From Diploscapter coronatus (taxonomy: Eukaryota > Nematoda > Chromadorea > Rhabditida > Rhabditidae): a stretch of DNA of 64,000 nt. The stretch is taken from the NCBI GenBank assembly GCA_964036155.1, contig OZ038422.1, positions 33,937,201-34,001,200 on the forward strand. The letters run 5' to 3'. Positions within the stretch are counted from its first letter, which is position 1, and each line of letters opens with the position of its first letter. Below, piece by piece: positions 19,264 through 32,000 of the stretch. The notes below the pieces were generated by a model. It did not search any database. It was not told the origin of the DNA and worked only from the letters and a program-made list of their open reading frames with translations. A program made the position numbers and the translations under genes.

Positions 19264-21130
19264 ATGTCAATTTATCAGCGTCTGGCAATGCTATCGGCCC
19301 TGTCGTCATTCACGCTCGCAGTCATTTGGCTCTTCCTGCCCTATGGCAGAGGCCAGTGCTACGACAATGAGGTCTACCATGCGGCGGGCGATAAGTGGAT
19401 TCGAAATGGAAACTTCTTGGTCATTTGTGACGTGGATAAAATTAAGGTTGGCGCGCCTTTTTTTAAAATATTTTTTGCAGTTACAAAATGACGGCACGAT
19501 TTTCTAAACAACGAATGGTGTTATTTGATAAAAATTCTGTTATCATATTGTAGAAAAAGACGCGTGTCGTTATATTACTGTTGCCACATTTTCGCCTTCG
19601 AATTTTTAGATTTTGGATAGAGTTTATCACCAAAAATCCTATAATTTTTCATAGAAAAATGCTTTTATAAAAATTTCTTTATCATCAGAAAATGTCTACT
19701 ATCCTTTAAAATTGATAGATTTCTGATATTTTTCCTACCATCAAAAATCTTGATAATTTATTATCGTCGAAATTTTTCGGTTTTGAAATGCATAACCGAT
19801 AGCGGCACAATATTGGACGTAGGAACAAGCACATTTTTGGAAAATGGCATTGAATATGGTTGTTCCGAGGAAAAGGATGCAATTGAGGGATCGGGCGAAG
19901 ATGAGGTAACTTTTTAATATTGTAAATGATCGATAACTTGAGACGAAATAAAAGAAGCGCCCTTCTTTCCCAATCTCCTTTGAGTCTCGGATGCAGCGTT
20001 GACGATTATTTTTTTCGTTTTTCTTTGTTCTTTCACCGAATTTAACGGTATTTTCGCGACAGGCACTTGCTAATTATTTCCTCTATCGATATTGATAAAA
20101 ATGACTTGATCAATTATCGATAATTACCTTTCAGAGCACGAAAAACGAAAAGAAAATAAATGAACGCATAGCGAACAAATGCTCGTTTCTCGTGAACTCT
20201 GAGGCTCACAGGAGAGTGGAGAAAGAAATACGCTCCTTTATCTCGTCTCAAGTAGTCGATCATTCACAGTATTATTTTCTTTAGAGATGTGTTAAAATTT
20301 TAGGTGAATGTGAACGTTTGCAGCGAGCACTTCGCTGATACCAATGATGATCTCTACAAAGATCGATTTGTGATTTGTTGTATTTCCAGGAGATTTAAGG
20401 GTACGTCTCTGAAGTTTGTAATTTTTCAAAGAAATCAGGCGTTTTTCCTAAAATCAAAAGTTTAGCTTATCTCAAAGAATTATAAAACGGCCTATTTTCT
20501 TTCTAATATTATCAGGAAAGTTGTTCGAACTTAACACATTTCTAGGCTGTGTCGATGATAACGGTGATCTATTGAAAGATGGCTTTTTCACGATTGGTAC
20601 AGCGCTGAAATACTGCAACATTAGGCGGGGAGGGATGAGTGGCCGAATAGAGCCGAGGGGTTGTTTCAATGGAACCAGAATGGACGATCCCAGCGATGAA
20701 ACGCTGCACGTCAAGAAATACGCCACTTGGAGGCAGGGGGATAAAGAACTGCGGTAGGGTTTGTTTTCTTCTTTAATGAGTTTTGGGTTTTTTTTTTTTA
20801 AATATCTTAAAAGAAGTAAAACTCATCAAAACGGTAAGGAATGTAGCATTCGGAGTATTTTTACATATCAATAGTCTGAATTTCCAACTTTTTCGAATTG
20901 CAAAAACCAAAATATCACTTTTTCATAACACTCCACTACGGAAAACACACAAGTGATAGTTTTATCATTGAAGATTAGGGAACTAAGCTAAAACTAAATG
21001 AAATTTGCTGTTAAGGTGTGGCGACAATGGTATCCACGTGCTCAAATGCTATTTGAAAGACAAAACTTCTCCAGTCGCCGAGGGCACTGGCTGGATTGAT
21101 GAAAAAGGTGTCGTGCACGTGTGCAAGTGA
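19264..21130 (+). CDS. MIG-18-like cysteine-rich secreted protein
   Basis: A secreted protein with fibronectin type I-like modules of the MIG-18 kind found in nematode extracellular proteins. Five exons (19264-19446, 19780-19905, 20304-20400, 20516-20753, 21016-21130) close to 252 residues. A signal peptide or signal anchor precedes the first module, which opens at CYDNEVYHAAGDKWIRNG. The repeated pattern is visible as IRNGNFLVICDVDKIKV, VLKCITDSGTILDVG, GCVDDNGDLLKDG and IHVLKCYLKD, ending VHVCK. CTTTTGCAG lies about 20 bases before the ATG. The second exon only fits if the intron ends in TTTTTCG rather than AG (GTT at 19780). The third intron hosts a long-TIR element. The module type is well supported; the biological role is not. 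Confidence 0.75.
19924..20270. mobile_element. Intronic element with about 75-bp terminal inverted repeats
   Basis: Left end ATGATCGATAACTTGAGACG and right end CGTCTCAAGTAGTCGATCAT are inverted copies; similarity continues through AATAAAAGAAGCGCC and the CTTTGAGTCTC / GAACTCTGAGG region. There is no open frame. It occupies almost all of the 398-base intron 3 of the MIG-18-like gene, so it is probably a non-autonomous DNA transposon. Confidence 0.75.
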
Positions 21131-23480
21131 ACGCGAAAGTGAGCAAAGTGGGGTGAAGCAAATTAGAAGATGTTTTGTCATTTCATTCCCAAGTATTTAT
21201 CTTGATCTAGATTTTCAATTTTTCCAAGATACTATTTTTGACTAAAATTTCTTTTTTTCACGTTTTGTCCTTCAGAAACTTCAAAATTTAGTAAGTTTTT
21301 TTTTTCCAAAAACTACTGGGAATAGAATGACACACTCCAAAGCCAAAAGCCATATCATCATATCATTTTAATTTATCTCAAATTCTCATTTTACAAAATA
21401 TTTAATAATCGTTGGTTTTTTCTCATATAATCATATCATCATTCCTGTATATCAATAGTCAAATCAAATTAATAAAGGATAAATAAAAGTTGAAATGAAC
21501 TTAATATTTGTTGCACATAGATGCTTTCCGTTTTTAGCAGAAATCGACGCCGTAATGTTCAATGTTTTGAGTTTAAGGACAAAGAAGGTAATCGAATTTA
21601 ATGGATAAATGATAGCCGCTCTAGGTTTTGTCTCGTAATTTAAATGACTTGGGAAAATATCAATATCAAAAAAGTTGGTGTTTGTCATAGAATTGCTAGT
21701 TTATGTTAGAGTAGGAACGAGCAAAGATTTTTACCTGGATTTTCCATATCTTTGTATTTAATTTTGAAGGTAAACTTTGTACTTTTAAAGTGACCAAATG
21801 AGTTAAATTTTCTAATTTTGCATATTTGGTCAATTTCAGTCGTGTAAGATTGAATCTAGAGTCCCCAAGCAGATATGCCGAATTGGTGTTCGGGACAAAT
21901 TTCGCGCACAGAAATATCATCAGAGTTGTAAATAAGATTTGTGAAGAAAATAAAATTAGAAATTTTCCTAGCCGAAAGAATCGCAAAAATCCGCTGCTCG
22001 AGATGAACACATTTTGGCAAACTTCAAGCTGCGTGGAAACGGGTGGACGCAAAAATTACGGTCTGATTTTTGGCACAGAACCATTTTATCAAGCTTATCG
22101 TCAATCTCGATTGGGTTTTTGGGACATTCGGGGTTTAAAGGGTACCTTCTTCCAAAATTTTTAGTTTCAAACTACCACGTTTCTACCCCAAACACATTAT
22201 TGCAAGGGGATGGAGCTTGGGGACTCTAATTGAATCTTTGTGTGTTTTAAATTTTGAATTTCGATGTTTGTCTTTGCTCGCCCCCCTTTTTTTTTAGAGA
22301 AAATGATCCCGCCTCGAGGCATTTCAATGACAAGTCATACGAAAATGAATGAGAACGAATGAATATGTACAGAATTGAAGCAATTAGATTGAGGATATTT
22401 GAAGAAAATTAAAATTTTGACGATAACGAACAAAAGAAGTAAACCAATAACAAATCACTCGCGCTGTCATTTTAGCTAGAAAATAATATGTACAATTTTG
22501 TGTTTCTCTGCGATAATTTAAAGGCGCTCAATAGTTTCAACCAGACAATTGGAATTTGAATTGTGAGTACTTGCATCCCAAAGAAATAAGTTCGCACTTT
22601 TGTATCATTAATTGGAGAGAAAGTCGATATTCATTCTGCAATTAGAAGTCGAATTTGGAGGAGCGAAATAGTGAGTTGCGTAGAAGAGACGCGTCGAATG
22701 GCGTAATTTTTGAATATCGATGTTCTCTCCAATCAATGCTTTTGTATCAAGAGTGAGTACTTTTGGGACGATATTCTTTTCAAATATTTGGGATAAAGTA
22801 CTCGCAGACCTAAATTTTGCCTGGCTATGGGATGTGTTTAGACATAAATTGCCACTTTAACTCCACTCCGCTAAGAGAAATTCATAAAACGAACTTTAAC
22901 GCTTCAAATTGAAGTGAAATTGAGTGAAGTTGAAGGTATAACATCCCTATTCTGATCTTCAGGGAATACATATCTGAGGGATATTTTAAATGAAATAAGA
23001 TAGATTTAAATAAAATCTCCGAAAATTTATAAAAATCGACGAGCTACATTTCTCACCTGACCGATACACACAAACAAACTAATTCCTAATAATTTGAAAA
23101 CCAGAACGGCCTTCGAAGCTTAAACTATAGATCCGTATAGTGACTGTTACTGATAATAGATCAATTAGCTTATCAGACTGAATCAATTATAGTCTATCAA
23201 ATGACAAATTTTGATTCATTCTAATCAATTAAAATTTAAAAATTTGAATAAACATAAGTACGAGTAATTTTGAAGGCAGAATTCATGAGTTTCCTGTTTT
23301 GAATAGAGCCAATTTTGATGAGAGAGGAAAGGCGAAGAATATGTATAATATTCAATGGCAAATTGATAAAAATGGAAGCAAAAGTTGACTTTGATAGAAA
23401 GAATGGGAAAAGTTACGCGCGCATTTTCCTCCTGACATTGAATTTGGCTGAATGGCGCAGTGATTGTGATTTAGTCCGTT
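21131..23480. other. 2.3 kb convergent intergenic region
   Basis: Lies between the 3' ends of the MIG-18-like gene and AMPK gamma. It holds an AT-rich stretch, an overlapping pair of open frames of 112 and 118 codons at 21700-22164 with no recognisable protein, and a hairpin at 22564-22770. Nothing else is supported. Confidence 0.5.
22564..22770. repeat. Hairpin with GAGTACTT ends
   Basis: GAGTACTTGCATCCCAAAG at the left end and GAGTGAGTACTTTTGGGACG at the right; inner arms ATTGGAGAGAAAGTCGATAT and ATATCGATGTTCTCTCCAAT. Related GAGTACTTTTG ends occur at 47707-47790 and 62882-63027. Confidence 0.65.
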
Positions 23481-26400
23481 TCAATCCTCCATCACTTCCG
23501 GAACGTCCATCAATAGGGGACTGTCGCCACCTTCCATCTGAAATTCGAAAATTTTAATAAAATTAAAATAATTCAAAAATGTTTTGAATTCAGGTAATTG
23601 AAATGTTCAATCTACCTGAAAGTGAAATGGTGTTGATAAAAGGTAAAAAATTGGTAAATTTCTCAAAAATGTCTAAATTTCAAGTTAAATGGTTAATTCT
23701 TGAATTTTCAGAATGATAGATTTTGAATCTATATTTTTGACAATTTGAAAATTATTCTAATTTCAAAGGATTACGGTAGAAGAAGAAAGCGTTCTGTTGG
23801 TGGAGCTCGAAGTCAAGGCACCTGGCGCGGAAGACACATCGGGGAGAACCGGGTCCAGGATCAGGTATTTCAGAATGTCCGACAGGGAGATTATGCCTGC
23901 TACCTGAAAAATCCTCGACTGTCAAATCCGAAGCTCTGACAATGGAAACGACAATTCTACGATTGTCATTGTCGATGTCATGAAGAACTGACGACTACTA
24001 TACCTTTCTATCCGAATCAGTAACGATGAGCCTGTGAACCTCAGCTTTGACAATCGCTTCCAAAACAGAGAACAGAGAGTCTGTCTCCAGGCAACATTGC
24101 ACTCCCTCGAACCACTGAATTTCAAAGTTTGTAAAATGCGCCCTTTTCTATTTTCTGAAAATTCCTACTTCAGATCGATGCTTGAGCGCTTCCTGCACCG
24201 TGCAGTCCAGTTTGTCGTACGATTTCTCTGCCGCCAAACTGATCACGTCGAACTTTGCGTAGATGTCGACTACCTGAAAATCGAAGAATAAAAAAACTTT
24301 CAAATCATATTTTATTAAAGTTTGATGTTTTTTGCCACAAGGTAAAGAACATTTTCATCTTTTTACTTTTCAAAATGATATTTCCCGAAAAATGTCTATT
24401 TTTAGACAATTTTTTAAATTTACTTTTCAGAAAAAAGTGAAAATTCACTCACCCGTCCTTCTTCGTCGACCAACGGCAGCGCAGAGACTCGATTTTTGAG
24501 GAAGATGTCGAGTGCATCGTGCAATGGAGTGTTCACGTGGATGCTGAGCACATTGCCCCACGAGCCGATGCCCAGCTCCTTCGGGGTTTGGTCCATGTAT
24601 GAAGGACGGGGCAAGTCGTTGATCTGGAAGAAAAAGCAAATTAAAAAGTCATTCTTAACAAACTGAATGAGTTTTTAGCTTCAAAATTAATATTCATTCT
24701 GATTTTTTAGTGGAATTGGATTGATCTGAAAAAATGGAAAACAAGAATCATCACTTAAAAAATTAGAATGAATTTCTATTTTAAAAATAACAAACAAAAC
24801 TTGATGGGTTTGGATTTAAGAACGAGAATTTTGTCCCTCGTTGATTTTTTGAACTCACATAAAGCGACAGGAACTTGATGATGCGCTTGTGCGTAAGGAT
24901 GTAGCTGATGTTGCCCGTTTGCCTGTCCAACACAGGAAGTCGATGAACCTTTGACTCGCACAGCACTTGCACTGCTCGGTATAAGCTGTAAATAGTAGGC
25001 ATTGCAATTGCATGTCTGTACAAGAAATGTCATTTTATCAAAATGATCAAATTTACAACGTTCATGAATAATTTCCCCCTATTCTCCTCATTACTACTCG
25101 TTGTAGGATCGGCTTGGGACTTTTTGTTGAAGCTTGGCTACTGCACTGCAAAAATAGACCACCGCATCGCATCGCAGTTGTCATAAAAGGTCCCAAAAGT
25201 CGGCACAAGATGTGAAAATAGGGAAGTCAGGAAATTTGATCATTTCGAAAGAAAAAATTCAACCTTTCTGAAGGGTCGATTGCGACAAACGGCCTTAGCG
25301 ACCCGTCCAACTCGAATTGCTGCCGCCAATGGCAGATTTCCTCTTCCTCCAAGGCGCGCATTCGCTCTTCCGAGTCACCCGCTTCGTAGTGTCTACAAAA
25401 ATCCGTATTTTCATTTTCACTTTCAACAATATTCCCCATAAGAGGACCCGCTTTATTTGTAAGCATCGAGTTCGTTTGCAAATGAGCCGGTGTACCCCGG
25501 TTTAGCCTATCATATTGCGAATCTGGGTACCAGTTAAAATTCGTTACTTACAAATCAAGTGTCATAAATTCTCCTTATCATAAAACATTGTTTTTGTTTC
25601 CTAAAAATATAATTTACGTTTCATCATATTACATATCTTTTTTTTCTTTTTTTTTTCTAAAAGAAATCCCTGCCTCTTCTTCAAATCGTTTACTTCTTCC
25701 ATGAGAATATTTGTCTTGAAAAATTATTTTAGTTTCCGAAAATTACCGAATTAGAATCTTGATGAAATCGGTGATGGTGAGCATCCCGGTAAACTGTCGC
25801 TTGTCGGAGTCCCACAGGGGTGCCGCCCGAACGCCGTTGAAAACAAGAGCGTAGAACGCTTTTCGGACCTAGAATTTTAAAAAATTGTTCAGAAAATACG
25901 CTCAGATGATGGAATTTAGCTCTTTCTAATGTGCTCAGAAAACGAATTTCATTCTAACTTGAATTTTTCTCATAAATTCATCTGAAAGTGAAATAGTTTT
26001 CGATAACTCTAGAAATTGTTTTTACTTACCGGCAAATGGGTGTCGAAAACGACGAGTTTTGTGGACGTCGGAATCAAATCGTAGCACTTGTGGGCCTTCA
26101 TGAACAAGGAGTACACTGCATCTTGGCTGTCTAAAATCCATATTTTTCCCCGAATAAAATTGCCCTAGCTTTTCCAGAAACATCTACTTTTTCGAGCTTC
26201 TCTGCTCCCTTTTCTAAAATCTCTCGCTTATCGGCTCAGATGAGAACAAAAATCCAACTCGCTATCCATTACATCACACTGCTATGAAGGTAGACACACA
26301 TTTTTGCGTCATGAGCTTGGTCAGTAGAAGCGAAGAGCGTTCGAAACGGAGAGATTTAGAAAGACTCGAAAAAGTAAATGTTTCGGAGGAGGCGACTTCT

Positions 26401-27458
26401 ATAATTTCGGACTACAATTCTGTGTCTCTATACTGAAATTCAGATTCATTTATCCTAAAAAAAACGTAATTTTCTTATGATATGGCTCAAAATGTCAAAA
26501 TTCATTCTCAAAATCTTTGATCTTCTTATCCCACCACAAAAGATGGTGTTGATGTCAACGCCGTCCGATGGTGTCAAAGTCATTGCGTCGAATGACGAGT
26601 TTAGGAGGGCACTCTAAAAATCGATAAAATCTCACTTTGCAAGTCTAGTGACGAATGCCAGGCTTGAAAATCGAACACTGGATCGCTCAGAGGAGCCGCG
26701 CCCGCGCGGAAGGCCAAAGCAGGGGAGATTCGGGGTGGTTGGCTGGTTCTTCTCTTCGGCAATTTCAGAACGACCACCGAAGGAGTGGGAGGGGATAGGG
26801 AGTGATCCTCGATATCCACGTGAAGTGCCGTACCAACTCGGGACCGGCCGTAGTGACCCGTAGCTGGTAGCTAGATACAGACAATCATATTCATCCTAAC
26901 TCGATTCGAAATCATCGAATGGTACAACAAGGCGGGGGAGTACCAAATGGCATTGGGCTACCCCACCAGACAGACATGCGCGCATACAATCTGTCTTTCC
27001 CCGATTTTCGACCATTCTCCGTTCCCGTTACAGTAGAAAAAAAAACCTTATTTTGACACATGTCTGGCTACCATTTGGTACCGAAAATGTCTTGTACCAT
27101 TCGCGAAATCCCTTACCGATTTGACCGTGTCATAATTGCTCTGCGTAAAATCGTCGAATTCGTCTTCTTCTGGTCTTTCAGTAATGGGTCCACCATTCAG
27201 GTCTTCGGCGTCTTTCGTTCGTTTCGACTTCCCGAATAGGTGTTTCCTAATCGTGCCGCTGGCTCGTGACTTGGCAGCTCGCACCCATTGGGTGGGACCT
27301 TTCTTGCTGCTAGTGCGACTGATTGCCGCTGCGGTCGCCTCGGTCATACTCTGGGTGAATTCGTTATGAGGACTGGCCCTTCCGTACAAGGTAGGGTTGG
27401 GGCTCTGACCGCCAGAAAGGCCACTAGCGGGCGAGGCCCTAGACGAATTCGTGACCAT
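23481..27458 (-). CDS. aakg: AMP-activated protein kinase gamma subunit (short form)
   Basis: The regulatory gamma subunit of AMPK, which binds AMP/ADP/ATP and switches the kinase. Twelve exons close to about 586 residues: 27117-27458, 26636-26895, 26535-26611, 26030-26130, 25747-25868, 25264-25392, 24859-25015, 24453-24623, 24169-24273, 24004-24114, 23775-23903 and 23481-23537. A Ser-rich, basic N terminus precedes four CBS repeats (two Bateman modules). Nucleotide-site residues are visible as [11 protein letters not shown] (CBS1), KVHRLPVLD (CBS2), [13 protein letters not shown] (CBS3) and [11 protein letters not shown] (CBS4). Other hallmarks are [13 protein letters not shown] and [13 protein letters not shown] lies in frame just upstream of the ATG with no acceptor between, so this is a genuine 5' end, probably with its own promoter. 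The acidic tail ends [11 protein letters not shown]. Which worm paralogue it is (aakg-1 to -5) is not decided. Confidence 0.93.
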
Positions 27459-27999
27459 CGAAAATCAGTAGAATAGAAAATTCCAAGGAATATTTGTAGG
27501 GAGACAAAATAAGTTAGGTAGGGAAATGTGTCCGTCGTTTAAACCATTTTCTCGATTGATACCGGGACGACGCACCCAAAATGCACTGTATTATGAAGGA
27601 AAATGAGCACCGGGCAGATATGGCAGTGCACGCAGAGTGTGTTTGCTGAAATTCAGACCTAACGGTTTTCGACAAACATCGAAATGTCACGGAAGAAAGT
27701 CATTAAAAGTTTTTAGAAGTCGGGAAAAATTTAGATTATTTGGAAAATGCATGATTCAAGAAAGTGCTTTGAAAAAGTGCAAAAGAAAAGAAATATTGGC
27801 CATGGGATTGAGGGCTCATGTATCCTCGAAACTTTCGAAAAAATTCGAAAATAAATATGAAGTCCGAGTTTTTATAAACATGTCTCAAATATCAGTTTTA
27901 ATTTGTAAAGCTCGCAAATTTTTCTTGATCTTATTCAGGAACGAAAGTGGGTGGTGTTTACAAAAAAAAATTGGAATACTCGAAATATAGAGTCTGAAG

Positions 28000-28310
28000 A
28001 TCCTGAAGCCCAATCGATCGATAAAAACGGAAAAATAGATGGAAAACAGGGAGTGGATTCGGCAGAAAGGCAGAGAAATGAGAGAGAGATGAAGACAAAA
28101 AGAGGAAAATGGATGGAAATAGAGAAATAGAGGGGAAAAGCACACGCTCTCTTCTCGGAGCAGCACAGAGCAACAGACACGCGGGAGGTGAGGAAAATGA
28201 ACGAATGAAAGACGAGAAAAATAAAGAAATAGAGAACTCAACTGCCGGAGGAAATAAAACAGGGAATTAGGAGGTGAAAAGTGGAAGATCAATGAATTTG
28301 GAGCAAACAT
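28000..28310. promoter_or_regulatory. Purine-rich block upstream of the short AMPK gamma start
   Basis: For about 300 bases the plus strand is almost all A and G (runs like GAGAGAGATGAAGACAAAAAG), interrupted by CACACGCTCTCTTCTCGGAG. It lies 550-850 bases upstream of the ATG at 27458. GAGA-rich tracts often mark promoters; the role is inferred. Confidence 0.35.
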
Positions 28311-28883
28311 CCAATGGAAGGTCAGAGGTAAAGTGAGCTCTTGGTAGAAAGAACTTGTTTACTCTTGGATTTTTGTAGCAAAATAATCAATAAATTTTAA
28401 AAGTTGGCAGATTATTTATCACTAAAATATTGAGAGAGTAGGTAAAGTGAGCTTTCAGTAGAAACTGATGCAAGAGTCATTTAGCAGAATGTAAAAGAGA
28501 CAAATATTTCCGAATGCATTATGCGATCGGTCATAAGAATTTAAAAGTTATCATTAAGACTGATTGTTTACTTTAAACTTTAACAGCCTAAAATCAATAA
28601 GATTTGAAGAACGAAGATCAAAGTTGAACGCATAGCTTGTGCAAAAATTCTCACTTCCAATAAACTAAAGCTAGACCATTTCCGTTCCTCCTTTTCGAAA
28701 ATTCTTGAAACACATTTCAAACAAACAATTCTACTGGAAAATGAGACTCGTCTTCCAAAATATTTTCTATTTGCTTTTGATCTTAACACCCGACGGCAAT
28801 CAATGAAAATTGAGAAATTAATCCGAGGGGCCTCTTTTCGGTTCTCAAAATCACAAAATTCTTCGTTTTTACCAGTCGATAAG

Positions 28884-29020
28884 GCGGCGTCCACAGTTCC
28901 CTATCGTCAGAAAAATCTATTCCTCTCCATCCTTCACACTATTTCTAGGCGGGAAAGGGGAAATAGCATGAAGGTAATGGAGAGAGGAAAGATTTTTCTG
29001 CCGTAAAGGGACACGGACGC
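28884..29020. repeat. Hairpin with GCGTCC ends
   Basis: GCGTCCACAGTTCCCTATCG with CAGAAAAATC at the left pairs with GATTTTTCTGCCGTAAAGGG and ACACGGACGC at the right. About 35 bases of each arm match. MITE-like. Confidence 0.75.
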
Positions 29021-32000
29021 AGTGATTCTCTCTGCAATTTGCTTATTTGACCATTTTTATATTTTCAAGAAAGGCAAAAATCGTGTGATAAGAGCGGGGC
29101 TCAATAGCTCAATGCTGAATTGCCATATCGAAACGGAAAATTCGAAGATCGAAGATAAATGGGGTTTGTGGGCAGGAAAGAGAACTTATCACAAAACCAT
29201 TCATCATGGTAGTTTGAAAAGGACAGACCTAGGGAGCGCACTTTTGTTGAACGCAGGAAATTTTCACCGAGAAGTAAATTGATAGTGACGTAAAAATTAT
29301 CAAGCTTATCAATGACAGTAAAAATCCGCTCAGAATTCGGGAACACTACGTCATTTTATGTTGTCGAAGCCTTGAAAATTTCAAAGAACATTAGAGAGGT
29401 ATGATCAATTTTCATGAAGTTTCTAACGATATTGTTTTGGCATGAAAAGATATCTATGAAAAATAAAGCGATGAAAGTTGAATTATCAAATTTCGACCTT
29501 TCCCTTTTTCCATGAAAGGACCGCATTTTCTCTGCACAATAGTTTATCTCGCGTGATTTGAATAAATTAAAAAGGCGAGAAAAGAAAGGAAAAGTTATTG
29601 TCAGACCAAATATTTCTCTCGGAAGTAGAGATTTGATTTGCAAAACAACTCGGTGGAATTTACTAGCCGCTATAAGGGTTTTGACAATTTAAATACGGGG
29701 GACAGAGAATTGCATCAAAACATCCCACCCAGATTTGAGACCTCTCCACCGCAACTGCGGTGCGGTGACCAAATTTCAGAAAAGCCCCAAGTCCTCGATC
29801 CCACGTTTTTCGGCGTCGATGATTATTCATGTCCTCCAAAGTTTCGATCAAATTAGGAGAAACATATGGCAGGTTTTTGGAGATTGTAAGAAAATGATTG
29901 TTATCCCAAGATTTAGAAATTTCGATAAAAATGGCCTAAATACGACCAACTTCTAAAGCTTAAAATGATTTCATTGAGATTTCGATGAAGATCTTTCGTA
30001 TAGAAACTGTTGAAACCTAGATACACCTTGTTTGAGGGATAGCATTTTTTCCCAAAAATCTATGCAAATTTGATTATGATGAAAGCCTGTTGTAATCCAA
30101 TAAAATAAAAAATAGAAAGGAAGATTTTCGGGAAAAGACGCAGAAAAAAAAGTGAATTCGGGAATAGGAGAGATGAAAAGATGCAGAGAAAGGCCACTAG
30201 GGAAGAGCGAAGTTGAGAATATGGGAAAATGTTGGAAAGAAGAATAAGAGAGGGAGCGTGGAAAGGAAAGATAGATGATAAGCGCATTTACAGATAGTAG
30301 AACAGAGAAGAGAATTTGGGAAGGAAAATGAAGAATGAAATTGAAACGCCGGCCGAAATAAAGGAATCACAAACAACCGATTCGAGATTAACAAATTGTA
30401 TTGAATCTGAGTATTTTTCTTGAAAATTTTGAATGGATACATTATTTTGAAATGAGTACTTTTCTATATAAACTATTGAAAATAGCTTATAGTTGATAAG
30501 CGAAAGAAAACGATTTCGAAGAGAATATTACAGCTGCAATATTGCATATTCGAAAAATTTCGTCTGGAATTGTTCAGTTTTTATGCATACACTTCCTTAT
30601 AAAAGTTGGTGCTCTTTCTACAAAAAAATGTAATAAAATTTTAGATAAGAGTACCAATTAAAAATCATCGAAAAGTAGTCATTCTGAATTTCTGGAAGGA
30701 AAAGTATTCTGCCAAGGAAGGCAATGAAAATATTGATTTACTGAAAGAAAGTACATGTAGCCTTTAAAAATAGGAAAACATCTAAATGAAGAAAGGACAT
30801 GTGTGCGAATGCGTTCAATCTGAAAGCTGAATGCCTCAGAAAAAAAACAAAGAAGGAAACGAGCTGTTTCCATTGCCTTTTGGAGGAATAGCAGTCAGAT
30901 TAGAGAGAATATGGAGAAATGATGGAAAAAGTGAATTAACGAAAAGGGGAAACGTATCTTCTTGCAGAGACTTATGGAATTAGATTGAAGATCAAGAAGA
31001 ATATCATGAAGTTTAGCTTTGAAGTGGAGTTCATTTCAAATTCTTCATGTTTTTTCACAAAATTTCGACGTTAGCTGGGAAAGTCTGAATATCATGAAAA
31101 GAAGACTTTCAATTATAATCAAGTTTTTAACCTATCATATTGTAACTTCATAGAAAAGTTCATAATAATAATAGAAAATAAACAATGATTATACATCTGG
31201 GTTTTGATATTTCTAATCAAAATAAACAACGTCCTGTAAAATTTACTTTTCTACCTATTCCTAGCATTACTTCCTAATAAATACGTAACTTTTTACATAT
31301 GAATGATGATGACTTCAGAATCTATTACAAGCGTCTGAAGGAAGGGGGAAAGGAAACTGAAGGCAGAATGAAGGGAGCTCGTGGTCTGTCCTGCAGAAGC
31401 CAGGCACGCCGAGGACAGCAGAAGCATTTCGTTCTTCGTTCCCTTTCTCTGCGTCTCTTCGTTCTCTTTCTTTTCTATCTTTTTTCTCTCTCCATTTCCC
31501 CAAATCTCGCTCACTCTCACCTCTGCAAATCAATATTGAAGCCAAGAGATAGAGAGGGGAAAAGAAGAAGGCAGGAAATGGGAAATGGCCAAAGGAAGGA
31601 GATAGACCAAATGCAGCGCATTTGTGAGAGGAGAGAAACGTTTGGGAGAGAAATGGACAAACAGCTTTTTGTGCAGACAGAAAGAAAGATATATGAATGG
31701 TTTGCAAAGAATAAATTGCGAGTATTTTTCTACCAAAAATAAGTTATTTCTCTCAAGTTTTAACAGAAAAGTGCTCGATTCTAGGAAAAAGTACTCATTT
31801 TTGTAAGAAAAAATCCTATTTGTGACACATGTAATTATTCTTGGTAGAAAGTAGTCATAAAAAATGCGGTTTTTTTTGCAAAAAAGCATTTGATAGTAAG
31901 TGAACAAACAACTTGCATTCCTTTTCTGCAGAAGATACATGAAGGACTTTACTGAATGGCCTCGCAAAGAGTCAAAGAGAGACGAGAGAAAGGAGTGACG

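Noticed and set aside
21696..22164. Open frames of 118 (-) and 112 (+) codons
   Set aside because: The two frames overlap, codon use is AT-rich like flanking DNA, and neither shows a known motif. Kept only as a note in the intergenic entry.
27885..28310. Minus-strand open frame of 141 codons
   Set aside because: It is translation of a pyrimidine-rich tract (Phe, Ser, Leu repeats), not a plausible protein.
31299..31967. Overlapping open frames of 130-147 codons on both strands
   Set aside because: They run through GA/CT-rich low-complexity sequence, where stops are rare by composition; no splice or domain support.
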